DNA of 64,000 nt, taken from contig NZ_SAUF01000002.1 of NCBI RefSeq assembly GCF_004023665.1, positions 682,001-746,000 on the forward strand, written 5' to 3'. A model generated the notes under the pieces. The model was not told the DNA's origin. It saw only the letters and a list, made by a program, of their open reading frames with translations, and made no database searches. The translations under genes and the position numbers were made by a program. The DNA comes from Afifella aestuarii (GTDB lineage: Bacteria; Pseudomonadota; Alphaproteobacteria; Rhizobiales; Afifellaceae). Below are positions 47,953 through 56,633 of the stretch, one piece after another (position 1 is the first letter of the stretch; each line of letters begins with the position of its first letter).

Positions 47953-48393
47953 TCAATCGCGGGCGTAGTGCGATTCGACCGTGCGCACGCGGCTGACGAA
48001 GCCCGTCTCGGGGTCCTCATAGGTGCCGAGCTGGAGCCTGCCTGCCACGGTGATCGGAACGTTGTAGGGCACCACGTCGATGATGCGTTTGGTATAGACG
48101 GCGAGGATATCGTCCGGCCATTCGGCTTCCGTTTCGCAGAACGGACAGACGGCCATCGGCCGCTTGGTGAGCACGAAAAAGCGCGATTCCGCCTTGAGCG
48201 GCGGCGCCATATAGCCCCGCACTTCGATGCGCTCGTTCTCCATCTTCTGCGCGAGATCGGAGAAGGAGAGGTCCTTGTTGTAGAGGTCGCGCATGCGCAA
48301 CGTCTCTGCGCGGGCGTGGGAGGGACCGATGGCAAGCGCTGCTGCCAGAGTGGCAAGCAGAGTTCGGCGGTCGATGAGGGTCTCGTCTGGCAT
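47953..48393 (-). CDS. Small exported protein, DUF3299-like
   Basis: Protein of 146 residues with a signal sequence containing a double Arg (LIDRRTLLATLAAALAIGPSHARA). The mature part reads SFSDLAQKMENERIEVRGYM, then APPLKAESRFFVLTKRPMAVCPFCETEAEWPDDILAVYTKR, with a CPFC pair that could bind a metal or form a disulfide. The order small exported protein - MacB-like ATPase - permease - His-rich periplasmic protein resembles zinc-related ABC loci known from gammaproteobacteria. I treat this as an analogy, not an identification. Confidence 0.6.
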   Translation of the reverse strand: MPDETLIDRRTLLATLAAALAIGPSHARAETLRMRDLYNKDLSFSDLAQKMENERIEVRGYMAPPLKAESRFFVLTKRPMAVCPFCETEAEWPDDILAVYTKRIIDVVPYNVPITVAGRLQLGTYEDPETGFVSRVRTVESHYARD

Positions 48394-48492
48394 GACGGCA
48401 CCCTAGCCGGGCTTTGTGACAGCTGAGAAAACCTGGAGCGCCTGCGACATCGTTTTTCGCGGGACGCACTTTTTCTGCCGCCTTTGACGCAA

Positions 48493-48518
48493 GAGGCTCC
48501 GGCACTTGCCGGAGCCTC
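48493..48518 (-). terminator. Hairpin downstream of the alkaline phosphatase gene
   Basis: Perfect 11-bp inverted repeat GAGGCTCCGGC/GCCGGAGCCTC with loop ACTT, 41 bases after the phosphatase stop codon. It could stop transcription from the minus strand before the DUF3299-like gene, although the following T-run is weak. Confidence 0.55.
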
Positions 48519-48559
48519 CCAGAAAGCGAGATGCCGTCGCGCGGCATCCGTGACGGCGC

Positions 48560-50071
48560 CTATTCGGCGTTCGCCGCGTGGTTCATCACGTGGAAGATGT
48601 AGTTCTGCTCGATGACGCCATCGAAGAGATGCGCAAAGGGGCCGCGCGCCCACACCGCCACGTCCTCGCCGGAATGGCTTTCCGACGACATCGGGATCAG
48701 GGCCTGCTGCACATATTCGGAATCTTCCGCCTCTTCCTCGGTGAGGTCGGGGCGCGAACCAGAATAGCTCTTGTCTTCCTGCTCTTTCAGGACGGCGCCC
48801 GGGCCGTTCAGGTAGCCGATGACGGTGAAGGGTTTGCCGTCGTCGGCGAGAACCGGCTCATCGGCATGTTTCACCTGGCCCTTGCCGATGTCGTAGCAGA
48901 GTCCGAGGATCGGCGAGCCGCGGCCGCAATAGCCGTTGAGCGCAATCGAATGCTCATGGTCGGCCGTGACGATGATGAGCGTGTCTTCCGGATTGGTCAT
49001 CTCGGCCGCGGCGGCGACCGCATTGGCGAACTCCACACCGTCCGTCACGGTGCGGAAGGCGTTGCCGTCGTGATTGGCGTGATCGACGCGACCGGACTCG
49101 ATTTCCAGATAATAGCCCTCGTCGTTCTTGGAGAGATAATCGATGGCCGTCTTGGTCATCTCGGTCAGAGACGGTTCGTCGGCTTCGGTGCGATCGTGCT
49201 CGTACTTCATGTGGCTGTCTTCGAAGAGAGCGAGCACAGGCGTTTCGCCGTCGAGATTGAGCGCCTTCGCGGTCTCCGTATTCCAGGCGTACTGGACGCC
49301 CGCTTCCTTGGCTTCATCGACGAGATTGTGGCCGTCCTTGCGTTTGCCCTTCTTGCCTTCTTCGTCGGTCACGGTCTCAGGCAGGAAATAGCGACGGCCT
49401 CCGCCCATGGCGAGGTCGACGACGCCCGCCTTCATCTGGTCGAGAAGCTGCGTGGCGATGTCGGTGCAGCCCTCGGGCGCTTCGCCTTCCCAGTTGCGGT
49501 TCGCCGTCTTCGCATAGGCCGCCGCGGGCGTCGCATGGGTGATGCGCGCTGTCGTGACGACGCCGACCGACTTGCCCATCTCGCTCATCAGTTCGGAGAA
49601 GAGTGTGAGCTTGTTGCCTTCTTCCGAGGCGCATTCGTCATGAACGGCGTTTTCGCTCAGATTGATGGTGTTGAAGACTTGTTTCACGCCGGTGTTCATC
49701 GAGCCCGCCGTCGGTGCGGAATCGGGCGTCTGGGCGTTGATGTTGTAGGTCTTCACGAGCGCCACGTTCGGAAAGTCCTGATAGGCCTCGTAGGGCAGCA
49801 CGTGCTCGGAGCCGTATTCGCCGTTCTGCTGGCCGGCATAAAGCCGAATGGCATAATTGGTGCCGACGCCCATGCCATCAGCAATGAACAGGATGACGTT
49901 CTTGGCGCGATTGGTGTTCGGCTGATGCTCGAGCCGCTGATTGAGAGCGGCCTCCGCATCGGTGTACCAGCTGCTGTTGCTCTGGACGATGTCCTGGGCA
50001 AAGGCGGCGGTGGATCCGAGCGCGAGCGCCGCGGAAGTCAAAAGGATGTTTCGAAGCACGACCTTCTCCAT
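48560..50071 (-). CDS. phoA: Alkaline phosphatase, PhoA family
   Basis: Periplasmic phosphomonoesterase of 503 residues with a signal peptide (1-25, ending AFA). The metal site Asp is in NVILFIADGMGVG, and the nucleophile Ser is in the TPDSAPTAGSMNTG segment (D-S of the DSAxxA motif). Zn ligands lie in EIESGRVDHANHDGN, VTADHEHSIA and SSESHSGEDVAVWA. Charged composition (many Asp/Glu) hints at salt tolerance. It releases phosphate from organic phosphates, normally under phosphate starvation, but I find no full PHO box upstream. Confidence 0.9.
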   Translation of the reverse strand: MEKVVLRNILLTSAALALGSTAAFAQDIVQSNSSWYTDAEAALNQRLEHQPNTNRAKNVILFIADGMGVGTNYAIRLYAGQQNGEYGSEHVLPYEAYQDFPNVALVKTYNINAQTPDSAPTAGSMNTGVKQVFNTINLSENAVHDECASEEGNKLTLFSELMSEMGKSVGVVTTARITHATPAAAYAKTANRNWEGEAPEGCTDIATQLLDQMKAGVVDLAMGGGRRYFLPETVTDEEGKKGKRKDGHNLVDEAKEAGVQYAWNTETAKALNLDGETPVLALFEDSHMKYEHDRTEADEPSLTEMTKTAIDYLSKNDEGYYLEIESGRVDHANHDGNAFRTVTDGVEFANAVAAAAEMTNPEDTLIIVTADHEHSIALNGYCGRGSPILGLCYDIGKGQVKHADEPVLADDGKPFTVIGYLNGPGAVLKEQEDKSYSGSRPDLTEEEAEDSEYVQQALIPMSSESHSGEDVAVWARGPFAHLFDGVIEQNYIFHVMNHAANAE

Positions 50072-50239
50072 ACGGAATTCCTACGGTCGCGTTCCTAGCT
50101 TCGCTGTGTGACAGCCGAGCGAAGGTAGTCGATCCTAAATGTGGGCTTTGCTTGCGGCCGCCGCGTATCAGGTCGGTGGCTTTCTTATGAAGTCATTCTA
50201 GCGTAGCCATGCCGCCGAGAATTTTCCGCAGGAGTGCCC

Positions 50240-51757
50240 ATGACCCTCGATATTGCTCAAGACGCGCTTGCTATCCTCAACCGCCTCGGCGTGGCCGAAG
50301 CTGCCTTGTCGGGCGGCGACATCGTTGCGCGCACACCACTCACCGGTGCCGAGATCGGCCGTGTGCCCGCAGCTGATGCGGCCGCCACCGACAGCGCGGT
50401 CGATGCCGCCCATTCGGCCTTCCTCGAATGGCGTATGGTACCTGCGCCGCGCCGTGGTGAGCTCGTCCGCCTCTTCGGCGAAGAATTGAGGGCCGCAAAG
50501 GACGATCTCGGTCGTCTGGTCTCCATCGAGGCCGGCAAGATCCCGTCAGAGGGAGCGGGCGAAGTGCAGGAAATGATCGACATTTGCGATTTCGCTGTCG
50601 GTCTCTCGCGGCAGCTTTATGGTCTCTCCATAGCCACAGAGCGTCCTGGCCACCGCATGATGGAAACCTGGCATCCTCTCGGTGTTGTCGGCGTCATCTC
50701 CGCCTTCAATTTTCCCGTGGCGGTGTGGTCGTGGAATACGGCCCTCGCTCTCGTTTGCGGCGATGCGGTGGTGTGGAAGCCTTCGGAGAAGACACCTTTG
50801 ACGGCGCTCGCCTGTGAGGCGATCTTCAAGAGGGCAGCGGAACGTTTTGGCGACGTCCCGGATGGGCTGGTCCGCGTCGTCATCGGCGATCGTGCCGTCG
50901 GTGAGGCACTCGTTGACAATCCGAAAGTACCGCTCGTTTCCGCGACCGGTTCGACGGCAATGGGTCGCCAGGTCGGGCCACGTCTGGCGCAGCGTTTCGC
51001 CCGTGCCATTCTGGAACTCGGCGGCAACAACGGTGCGATCGTCTGTCCATCCGTCGATCTCGAAATGGCAGTGCGCGCCGTCGCCTTTAGTGCAATCGGC
51101 ACGGCTGGACAGCGCTGCACGACGCTGCGGCGTCTCTTCGTTCATGAGAGCGTCTATGACGAACTCGTACCGCGTCTGAAGAGGGCCTATGAAGGTGTGA
51201 AGGTTGGAAACCCGCTGGCCGGCGACGCGCTTGTCGGCCCCTTGATCGACAAGCCTGCCTTTGAAGGCATGATTCGTGCGCTCGATGCTGCGAAGGCGGC
51301 CGGGGGCACTGTGACGGGTGGTGCGCGCGTCGAGACGGGCGATGCCGACGCTTACTATGTTCGGCCGGCACTAGTGGAGATGCCCGAACAGACCGGGCCG
51401 GTTCTCGAAGAGACCTTCGCGCCGATCCTTTATGTGATGAAGTATCGTGCCTTCGACGAAGCGCTGGCCGCTCACAACGCGGTGGCGGCAGGTCTCTCCT
51501 CATCGATCTTTACGCGAGATCTGCAGGAAGCCGAGCGCTTTCTCAGCACCGCGGGCTCCGATTGCGGCATCGCCAATGTCAATATCGGCCCCTCGGGTGC
51601 AGAGATCGGTGGGGCCTTCGGCGGTGAAAAGGACACCGGCGGCGGCCGCGAATCGGGTTCCGATGCCTGGAAGGGCTACATGCGGCGCGCCACCAATACG
51701 ATCAATTATTCCAACGCCTTGCCGCTCGCTCAGGGCGTCTCATTCGATATCGATTGA
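50240..51757 (+). CDS. Aldehyde dehydrogenase family 7 (piperidine-6-carboxylate/aminoadipate semialdehyde type)
   Basis: NAD(P)-dependent aldehyde dehydrogenase of 505 residues. ALDH7 hallmarks are visible: EMIDICDFAVGLSRQLYGL, MMETWHPLGVVGVISAFNFPVAVWSWNTALA, VSATGSTAMGR, the general base Glu in ILELGGNNGAIV and the catalytic Cys in TAGQRCTTLRR. The likely role is oxidation of L-piperidine-6-carboxylate in lysine catabolism. The ATG at 50240 is five bases after a GGAG; the GTG at 50234 overlaps that site, so it is less likely. It stands alone, with its own terminator. Confidence 0.88.
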   Translation: MTLDIAQDALAILNRLGVAEAALSGGDIVARTPLTGAEIGRVPAADAAATDSAVDAAHSAFLEWRMVPAPRRGELVRLFGEELRAAKDDLGRLVSIEAGKIPSEGAGEVQEMIDICDFAVGLSRQLYGLSIATERPGHRMMETWHPLGVVGVISAFNFPVAVWSWNTALALVCGDAVVWKPSEKTPLTALACEAIFKRAAERFGDVPDGLVRVVIGDRAVGEALVDNPKVPLVSATGSTAMGRQVGPRLAQRFARAILELGGNNGAIVCPSVDLEMAVRAVAFSAIGTAGQRCTTLRRLFVHESVYDELVPRLKRAYEGVKVGNPLAGDALVGPLIDKPAFEGMIRALDAAKAAGGTVTGGARVETGDADAYYVRPALVEMPEQTGPVLEETFAPILYVMKYRAFDEALAAHNAVAAGLSSSIFTRDLQEAERFLSTAGSDCGIANVNIGPSGAEIGGAFGGEKDTGGGRESGSDAWKGYMRRATNTINYSNALPLAQGVSFDID

Positions 51758-51771
51758 TCAGCTTTTCGGGT

Positions 51772-51792
51772 AGCGGCGGTTTCCCCGCCGCT
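51772..51792 (+). terminator. Terminator of the ALDH7 gene
   Basis: AGCGGCGG and CCGCCGCT form an 8-bp stem with a five-base loop, 14 bases after the stop codon, followed by GCCTGTTTTC. Confidence 0.7.
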
Positions 51793-52168
51793 GCCTGTTT
51801 TCCCGAAGCGTCGGTGGCCTCGACACTCTCTTCTGCTTTAAGCGACGTGTGTCACCGCAACCGCGCGACTTGATGCGCTTGAAGATCTGCGCCTCTGGGC
51901 TCCGGATTTGAAAGAAGCGCCTGAACGATCCGACGTCGTCAGCTGCGTCACGCCTGATGCTCGATCGTCTCGATGTCGCGATCGTTGGATCGCCCGCCCG
52001 GCCGGCCGATAGGCGAATCAAAACTGCGATTCGCACCTTGAGCGACTGTTCTGGCAGGGCTTGGGAGAAGAGACGTCGCGGTCTGGATCTTTGGCCCAGA
52101 CTGGGCCGGCAGCGTAGGCCGGCAAAAGCTAAGGAGCCGCGATCCCGCCCCAAAGCCTCGGGATAAAA
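51793..52168. other. Non-coding stretch with alternative stem-loops
   Basis: No convincing gene is seen between the ALDH7 terminator and tRNA-Pro. Several inverted repeats occur near the right end: GCGAATC/GATTCGC (52013-52019 with 52028-52034), GGCCCA/TGGGCC (52093-52107) and GCCGGC/GCCGGC (52105-52123). The last two share bases 52105-52107, so they exclude each other. It may be a structured RNA or decayed sequence. Confidence 0.3.
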
Positions 52169-52245
52169 TGGTCGGAGTGGCAGGATTCGAACCTGCGACC
52201 CCCTCGTCCCGAACGAGGTGCGCTACCAGGCTGCGCTACACTCCG
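52169..52245 (-). tRNA. tRNA-Pro (anticodon CGG)
   Basis: On the minus strand a full cloverleaf is readable: acceptor CGGAGTG/CACTCCG, D arm with AGCCTGGTAG, anticodon stem CCTCG/CGAGG around loop TTCGGGA (anticodon CGG), T arm GCAGG-TTCGAAT-CCTGC, discriminator A and an encoded CCA at the 3' end. Confidence 0.96.
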
Positions 52246-52437
52246 CCGAAGCGGGGTGGCTTATAGCCTTGCACCGCTTCGGCTTCAAGCCATCTTCTCA
52301 ATGTGATGCGACGGATTTGGCATAAAAGGCCTGCACCTATGTCGCAGCCTCCTTCATAGGCTTATGATCGGTTCGACATGTTGCCCAACTTCGTCAAAGC
52401 CCTTATAGGCGCATGCACTGCTCTCGCGAGCGTGCAT

Positions 52438-52512
52438 TGGGGCGTAGCCAAGCGGTAAGGCAGCGGCTTTTGGTGCCGCCATTCGCAGGTTCGAATCCTG
52501 CCGCCCCAGCCA
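52438..52512 (+). tRNA. tRNA-Gln (anticodon TTG)
   Basis: Acceptor TGGGGCG/CGCCCCA, D arm GCCAAGCGGTAAGGC, anticodon stem GCGGC/GCCGC with loop TTTTGGT (anticodon TTG), T arm GCAGG-TTCGAAT-CCTGC, discriminator G and encoded CCA. Confidence 0.97.
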
Positions 52513-52654
52513 ATTCCCTCATGTTTCGTAGTCCTGCTGGTCGCTTTCCCCGGATCGGTCGCGCCCGGCTGTGGGTGGCGACCGCCCGCAGAGCGTGGAT
52601 TGCGTGCGCAAACCTTGACCGGTAAGGCCTTGTGGGGGATCCCTGCCTCTGGTG

Positions 52655-53611
52655 ATGAGACCGATGCGCTTTTTCCTGCCGCTCCTTTTTGCCGGCCTTT
52701 GGTTCTCTCTCTTTGCATCCGCCGGACAGGCGAAAATGCTGCGAGAGGACTTCGAAAGCGGCGAACTTGATCCCGCCGTTCTCTATTACAAAGACAATTT
52801 CGAGCAGCGGGCCGGCAGCTACCGCTTCGTGCCAGGGGAGGGGCGGGACGGCTCGACCGCGATCGAGCTCACGCTTGAAGAGCATTGTCCGCCACAGGCG
52901 GAAGATTGCAGCGAGCGGGCCGAATTGTGGGAATCGAAGAGTGCCCATCTGCCTTACGGAACGCCCGTCTGGTACCGCTTTTCGGTGCGTTTCGTCGGTC
53001 CCCGCCCGGACGGTGATCACCGGCACGTCCTGGCGCAATGGAAGCGTACGATCCCGAAGGGCGTCCCCGGCAATTCGAGCCCCTTCCTGGCTCTTAGACT
53101 GCGCGACGGGAAGCTCTTCTTCACCGTCGAGACCGAATTGCTGAAGCCGCTGCTTTCCGTTGACGGGACCAAGATCTCCCCGTGTCAGCCGGGCGAAATG
53201 GAGGTCTGGAACCGACCCTATGATGATCAAAGCCGTGGCTGGGTGATTGCGGAGGGTGGCGATCGACCTGCCCGCCACGAAAAGTATGATGCCTGCACGG
53301 ACGAGATCCATGTGACCCGTTTTGTGCCGGCCTTGCCCGAAGCGGAGGATGGCTGGTTCAATATCATTGCTTTCACACGCGCCGGGCCCGACGGTGACGG
53401 CCGCATCGAACTCTTCGTCAACGGCGAGCGGGTGGCGCAGGTGACCGGCCGCATCGGCCATCGCCATCTCGGTCCGAATCAGTATTTCAAATTTGGCCCC
53501 TACCGCGATGCCGGCGACGGCACGTGGTCGCTCTTATTCGATGATTTCGCGCGCAGCGAGAAATGCACCGATATGCTGGCGGAGAAGATTTGCCGCGAGC
53601 TCGGCTTGTGA
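52655..53611 (+). CDS. Heparin lyase I-type polysaccharide lyase (PF14099-like)
   Basis: Exported protein of about 318 residues. Signal peptide FFLPLLFAGLWFSLFASAGQA is followed by a concanavalin-like beta-jelly-roll sequence: LREDFESGELDP, RAELWESKSAHLPYGTPVWYRFSVRF, HVLAQWKRTIP, FLALRLRDGKLFFTVETE, WFNIIAFTRAGPDGDGRIELFVNGERVAQVTG and YFKFGPYRD. This is the pattern of the Polysacc_lyase/heparin lyase I family. The neighbouring polysaccharide operon (53631-60191, opposite strand) suggests that it may trim that polymer. Start ATG 52655 or 52664; both leave an intact signal peptide. Confidence 0.72.
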   Translation: MRPMRFFLPLLFAGLWFSLFASAGQAKMLREDFESGELDPAVLYYKDNFEQRAGSYRFVPGEGRDGSTAIELTLEEHCPPQAEDCSERAELWESKSAHLPYGTPVWYRFSVRFVGPRPDGDHRHVLAQWKRTIPKGVPGNSSPFLALRLRDGKLFFTVETELLKPLLSVDGTKISPCQPGEMEVWNRPYDDQSRGWVIAEGGDRPARHEKYDACTDEIHVTRFVPALPEAEDGWFNIIAFTRAGPDGDGRIELFVNGERVAQVTGRIGHRHLGPNQYFKFGPYRDAGDGTWSLLFDDFARSEKCTDMLAEKICRELGL

Positions 53612-53630
53612 GAACGCACAGGTGGCGGGT

Positions 53631-54719
53631 CTACGAGGAGGGCGTCTCAAGACCGAACTCTGCACGAAAGCGGCGTGCCATATCGTCGTTCACTTCGTCG
53701 CCGAGCCGCTGGTAGCGTGTTGGTGAAATCCGCAAGGTGGGTGCCGTCGCCCCCCCAAGAAAGCTGAAGATCTCGGCAATGCGCTCTTCCGGTGCTGCGA
53801 GAACGTCTTCGTAGACGACATTGAGTGCTGGCCTTCCTGTCCTGAAAAGCCAGCCGTCGATGGTGGCTTCTGCGGCGCTGTGCCGGCGATAGGAGGCGAG
53901 GATGCGCTGATAGTCGTAGGTGACGGCCTCTTTCGCCTCGCTGTAGGCGGCCATCGCTTCGCTGTTGCGCACATGCCAGACCTTTGTCGCTTCCGCGATA
54001 TATTCCGACACCGCCTGGGCCACACGATCACGCCGACGAAAGCGGATGAAGCACGTCTTTGCGGCAAGGCGCTGAACCACGGCCCGTTCGCTGGCATCGA
54101 GAAGCGGAGCAAGCGAAATGGCGAAATCGTCGATGACCTTTGTCCCGAAGACCCCGTTTTTCTGCTCCTGCCGCACAAGAAGGGCGAGCCAGCGGCCGAG
54201 ATCCACTCCAAAGCGGCTTCGGTGACGTGCCATAAAAACGATCAGCGGGCGCAGATGCTCGGTGGGCCGACCGAGCCGTCCCGTTTCGCGCAGGAGATTG
54301 ACGAACCAGGTGGAGCCAGTGCGGGGCCCGCAGATAACGGCATAGAGCCGGCTGGGCTCCGGCTCACTGAGGATGCCGGTTTCGTCGGCAAGGGGATCGG
54401 CATGTGCCGCTGCTCTGAGAGCCGCATCGCCGATGAAGCCGGCGACGATCGTATCCGGAAACCGAACTGCCAGGCGATGTTTCAGACCTGCTTCATCATC
54501 GCACGAGACAGCGATGATCTGGTCGGGATGGCAAGCGGATGCCGATGATCCTTCCTCGAGAAGGAGGGCGGCATAGGCGCCGTTGCGGTAGCGTTTGAGG
54601 AATTCGGCACATGTGGGATCTGCCGCGATGCGAACATCTCCGGCATCCTGAAAACGCTGCAAGAGGTCGAGCTTCTTGACGGTGCGAAACAACTCCCGCG
54701 GGCTTGGCGGTTCACCCAT
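53631..54719 (-). CDS. Stf0-type sulfotransferase with N-terminal extension
   Basis: Protein of 362 residues. From about residue 123 it matches Stf0 sulfotransferases: the PAPS-binding loop LYAVICGPRTGSTWFVNLL, ETGRLGRPTEHLRP, VFGTKVIDD, CFIRFRRRDRVAQAVSEYIA and a late VVYEDVLAAPEERIAEIFSFLG. It would sulfate a carbohydrate, as Stf0 does trehalose in mycobacteria. The first ~120 residues are an extra domain (HPDQIIAVSCDDEAGLKHRL and so on) that I do not recognise. The ATG overlaps the deacetylase gene by eight bases, so it belongs to the polysaccharide operon as its last gene. Confidence 0.8.
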   Translation of the reverse strand: MGEPPSPRELFRTVKKLDLLQRFQDAGDVRIAADPTCAEFLKRYRNGAYAALLLEEGSSASACHPDQIIAVSCDDEAGLKHRLAVRFPDTIVAGFIGDAALRAAAHADPLADETGILSEPEPSRLYAVICGPRTGSTWFVNLLRETGRLGRPTEHLRPLIVFMARHRSRFGVDLGRWLALLVRQEQKNGVFGTKVIDDFAISLAPLLDASERAVVQRLAAKTCFIRFRRRDRVAQAVSEYIAEATKVWHVRNSEAMAAYSEAKEAVTYDYQRILASYRRHSAAEATIDGWLFRTGRPALNVVYEDVLAAPEERIAEIFSFLGGATAPTLRISPTRYQRLGDEVNDDMARRFRAEFGLETPSS

Positions 54720-55491
54720 GGGTCGTTGGGTATCCCGGCTCGCGTAGCGCGAAAAGCTCCTGGAGAGGCGGAAAGGCCGCGCCAGGATGATTTGCGAGGA
54801 GCGTCAGCAATTCGCGGGAGAAGTCCCAGCAGGCTTGGTCATGGGCGAGATGGTGGGTGAGGATGCCGATCGGTTCGCTGGCGCCCGCGAGCCGTCGCTC
54901 CGCCTCCTCGGTGAGAAGACGGAAGGCCGCCTCGCGGCCGATGAAACCGCGCGTGTGCCGCCATTCGATGATGTCGAGATGGGTGTTGCATTCCCCGCAC
55001 GCGCCCTTCGTCGCACCAAATCGCGACAGACCCTGGATCCCGAGCGCAGTCAGCCCCTCCAAAACGGGATGCGAGACGTTGTTCCATGGTGGCACAAAGA
55101 CGGGGAGGAGCCTGCCGTCGAAAAGCTGCAGCAACCGCGTGCGACCGGTTTTGACATCGGCGAGACAATTCGTCAGCGGGCGCGAGAGCGGAAATTCCGA
55201 CTTCTTTTCGCCTTCCTGCGCATGATTTCTGTGCGCCAGGCCGTGTTGCAGGATGGCGATATAGGGCTCGCGTGCGAGCCGGTCGACGAGCGCCGGGCGG
55301 GCGCCGTCCGGGATCACCGCGAGGCCGAGCGGTGGACGCCTGGCCTCGTCGATCTCGCCGAAAAGCCCCGCCAGTCTGTCGAGCTCGGGCGTCGGCTCGG
55401 TGGCGTCGTCGTCGCGCCACCAGAAGGAAAGCGCCCTTCCGGTCTCCGCCGCCGCGTCCAATCGCGCGCAAAACCGCTCCGCTTCTTCCAT
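54712..55491 (-). CDS. Polysaccharide deacetylase family protein
   Basis: Carbohydrate esterase-like protein of 259 residues. The NodB-like metal and catalytic residues are suggested by SFWWRDDDATEPTPELDRL (Asp-Asp), AILQHGLAHRNHA (His pair) and FVPPWNNVSHPVLEGL. A late ILTHHLAHD holds the second histidine. No signal peptide, so it may act on lipid-linked or cytoplasmic intermediates. The ATG at 55491 overlaps the upstream stop (TGATG); GTG at 55494 is an alternative. Fits N- or O-deacetylation of the polymer made by the operon. Confidence 0.78.
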   Translation of the reverse strand: MEEAERFCARLDAAAETGRALSFWWRDDDATEPTPELDRLAGLFGEIDEARRPPLGLAVIPDGARPALVDRLAREPYIAILQHGLAHRNHAQEGEKKSEFPLSRPLTNCLADVKTGRTRLLQLFDGRLLPVFVPPWNNVSHPVLEGLTALGIQGLSRFGATKGACGECNTHLDIIEWRHTRGFIGREAAFRLLTEEAERRLAGASEPIGILTHHLAHDQACWDFSRELLTLLANHPGAAFPPLQELFALREPGYPTTHG

Positions 55492-56633
55492 CACGATCCT
55501 CTTTTCGCCGCCGCGATCAAAAGCTTGGCGGTTTTTTGGGCGCCATCCAGCGAAAACGGCACAGCCATCGGTCTAAGCTGCATCGCCTGGTCCACTGCCC
55601 GGGCGAGGTTCTCCGCAGAAAGAGCTTCTTCTGGCACGACGACGGCAAGCCCATGGATGGCAAATAGGTCTGCACGCTGCGTTTGCTCGGTTTCAGATCC
55701 TGCCGCGAATGGAACGAAGAGCGCGGGCACCTTGGCCTGCAAGATGTCGACAGCGGTGTTGTAGCCAGCCTGACTCACCGACAGCCGCGCACGTTTCAGG
55801 AGATCTGGAAAGTCACGCCTTGCTCGCTCCACAACGATGCCCGGCGGGGCAGCCTTCGCAAGAGCGGCAAAATCACCGGGGCTTAGATGGGGACCAGCGA
55901 GCACTCGCCAAAGGCATGTGGCTGCATTGGAGCTATGCAGGCGCGCTGAAAGCGCAGCCCGCAGGATGGCTTGTCCCACCGCTCCACCTCCGCAAGAGAC
56001 GATCACCTCGCCTTCGCCATCGCCATCCGGTGCGGGCACGGAGGAACTGGAATTGACATAGCCCGTGTAGGTGACGAGCGGCGCGAGCCTTTCCGCTTCC
56101 CCGAAACTATGTTCCAGCCGCACGAGCTGCGGATCTGAATGGATCAGGAGCTTGTCATAATAGGCGAGGGCAAGATCGGCCATCGCCCTTTCTTTGTCGG
56201 GCGGCTTGCGCACCAGGATGTCGCGAACCGAAGCGGCGATGATCGGTCGCCGGGGCTTTGCCCGTAACTTCTGAAGAAATGGGACGAGCTCTGTCCGAAA
56301 GGCGCGCCTTGCGAGCGGGAATGCCTCCGTCACCACGATGTCGGGATCGATCCGATCGGCGAGCGCGAGAAGGATGTCGCGTCGCCTTTGCCAGAAGGCA
56401 TCATCCACCCTGCGGCCGTTGTCATCGATGATGGCGCTGAAGGCCGGATCAGATGCTCGCGCCGCCGGTAACGTCGTGACCTCGACGCCCTGTGTATCGA
56501 CGGAGCCCGGCAAAGACGCTCCGGTTACGAGCGTGACGGCGACGCCTTCTTCACGAAGCGCACGCGCGATCGCGCCGGCGCGGACCGCATGCCCGACGCC
56601 CAGAAGATGCTGAACCCAGATTAGCGCCCGCAT
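55491..56633 (-). CDS. Glycosyltransferase, GT28/MurG-like (second)
   Basis: Protein of 380 residues with a GT-B fold. The N-terminus reads MRALIWVQHLLGVGHAVRAGAIARALREEG, with an HxxR-like LGVGHAVR. A C-terminal GT28-type domain has VIVSCGGGAVGQAILRAAL, LLKRARLSVSQAGYNTAVDIL and ALFVPFAAGSETEQTQRADLFA, the nucleotide-sugar site. It is similar in layout to the other GT28-like protein of the operon (58995-60191). Its start overlaps the upstream gene's stop in a TGATG junction. Confidence 0.78.
   Translation of the reverse strand: MRALIWVQHLLGVGHAVRAGAIARALREEGVAVTLVTGASLPGSVDTQGVEVTTLPAARASDPAFSAIIDDNGRRVDDAFWQRRRDILLALADRIDPDIVVTEAFPLARRAFRTELVPFLQKLRAKPRRPIIAASVRDILVRKPPDKERAMADLALAYYDKLLIHSDPQLVRLEHSFGEAERLAPLVTYTGYVNSSSSVPAPDGDGEGEVIVSCGGGAVGQAILRAALSARLHSSNAATCLWRVLAGPHLSPGDFAALAKAAPPGIVVERARRDFPDLLKRARLSVSQAGYNTAVDILQAKVPALFVPFAAGSETEQTQRADLFAIHGLAVVVPEEALSAENLARAVDQAMQLRPMAVPFSLDGAQKTAKLLIAAAKRGS

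Noticed and set aside
48578-50098. A 506-codon open frame on the plus strand
   Set aside because: Antisense to the alkaline phosphatase, which has a signal peptide and complete metal-site motifs.
50072-50233. PHO box before the alkaline phosphatase gene
   Set aside because: One half-site-like CTGTCAC is present on the minus strand, but the second repeat at the required 11-base spacing is missing.
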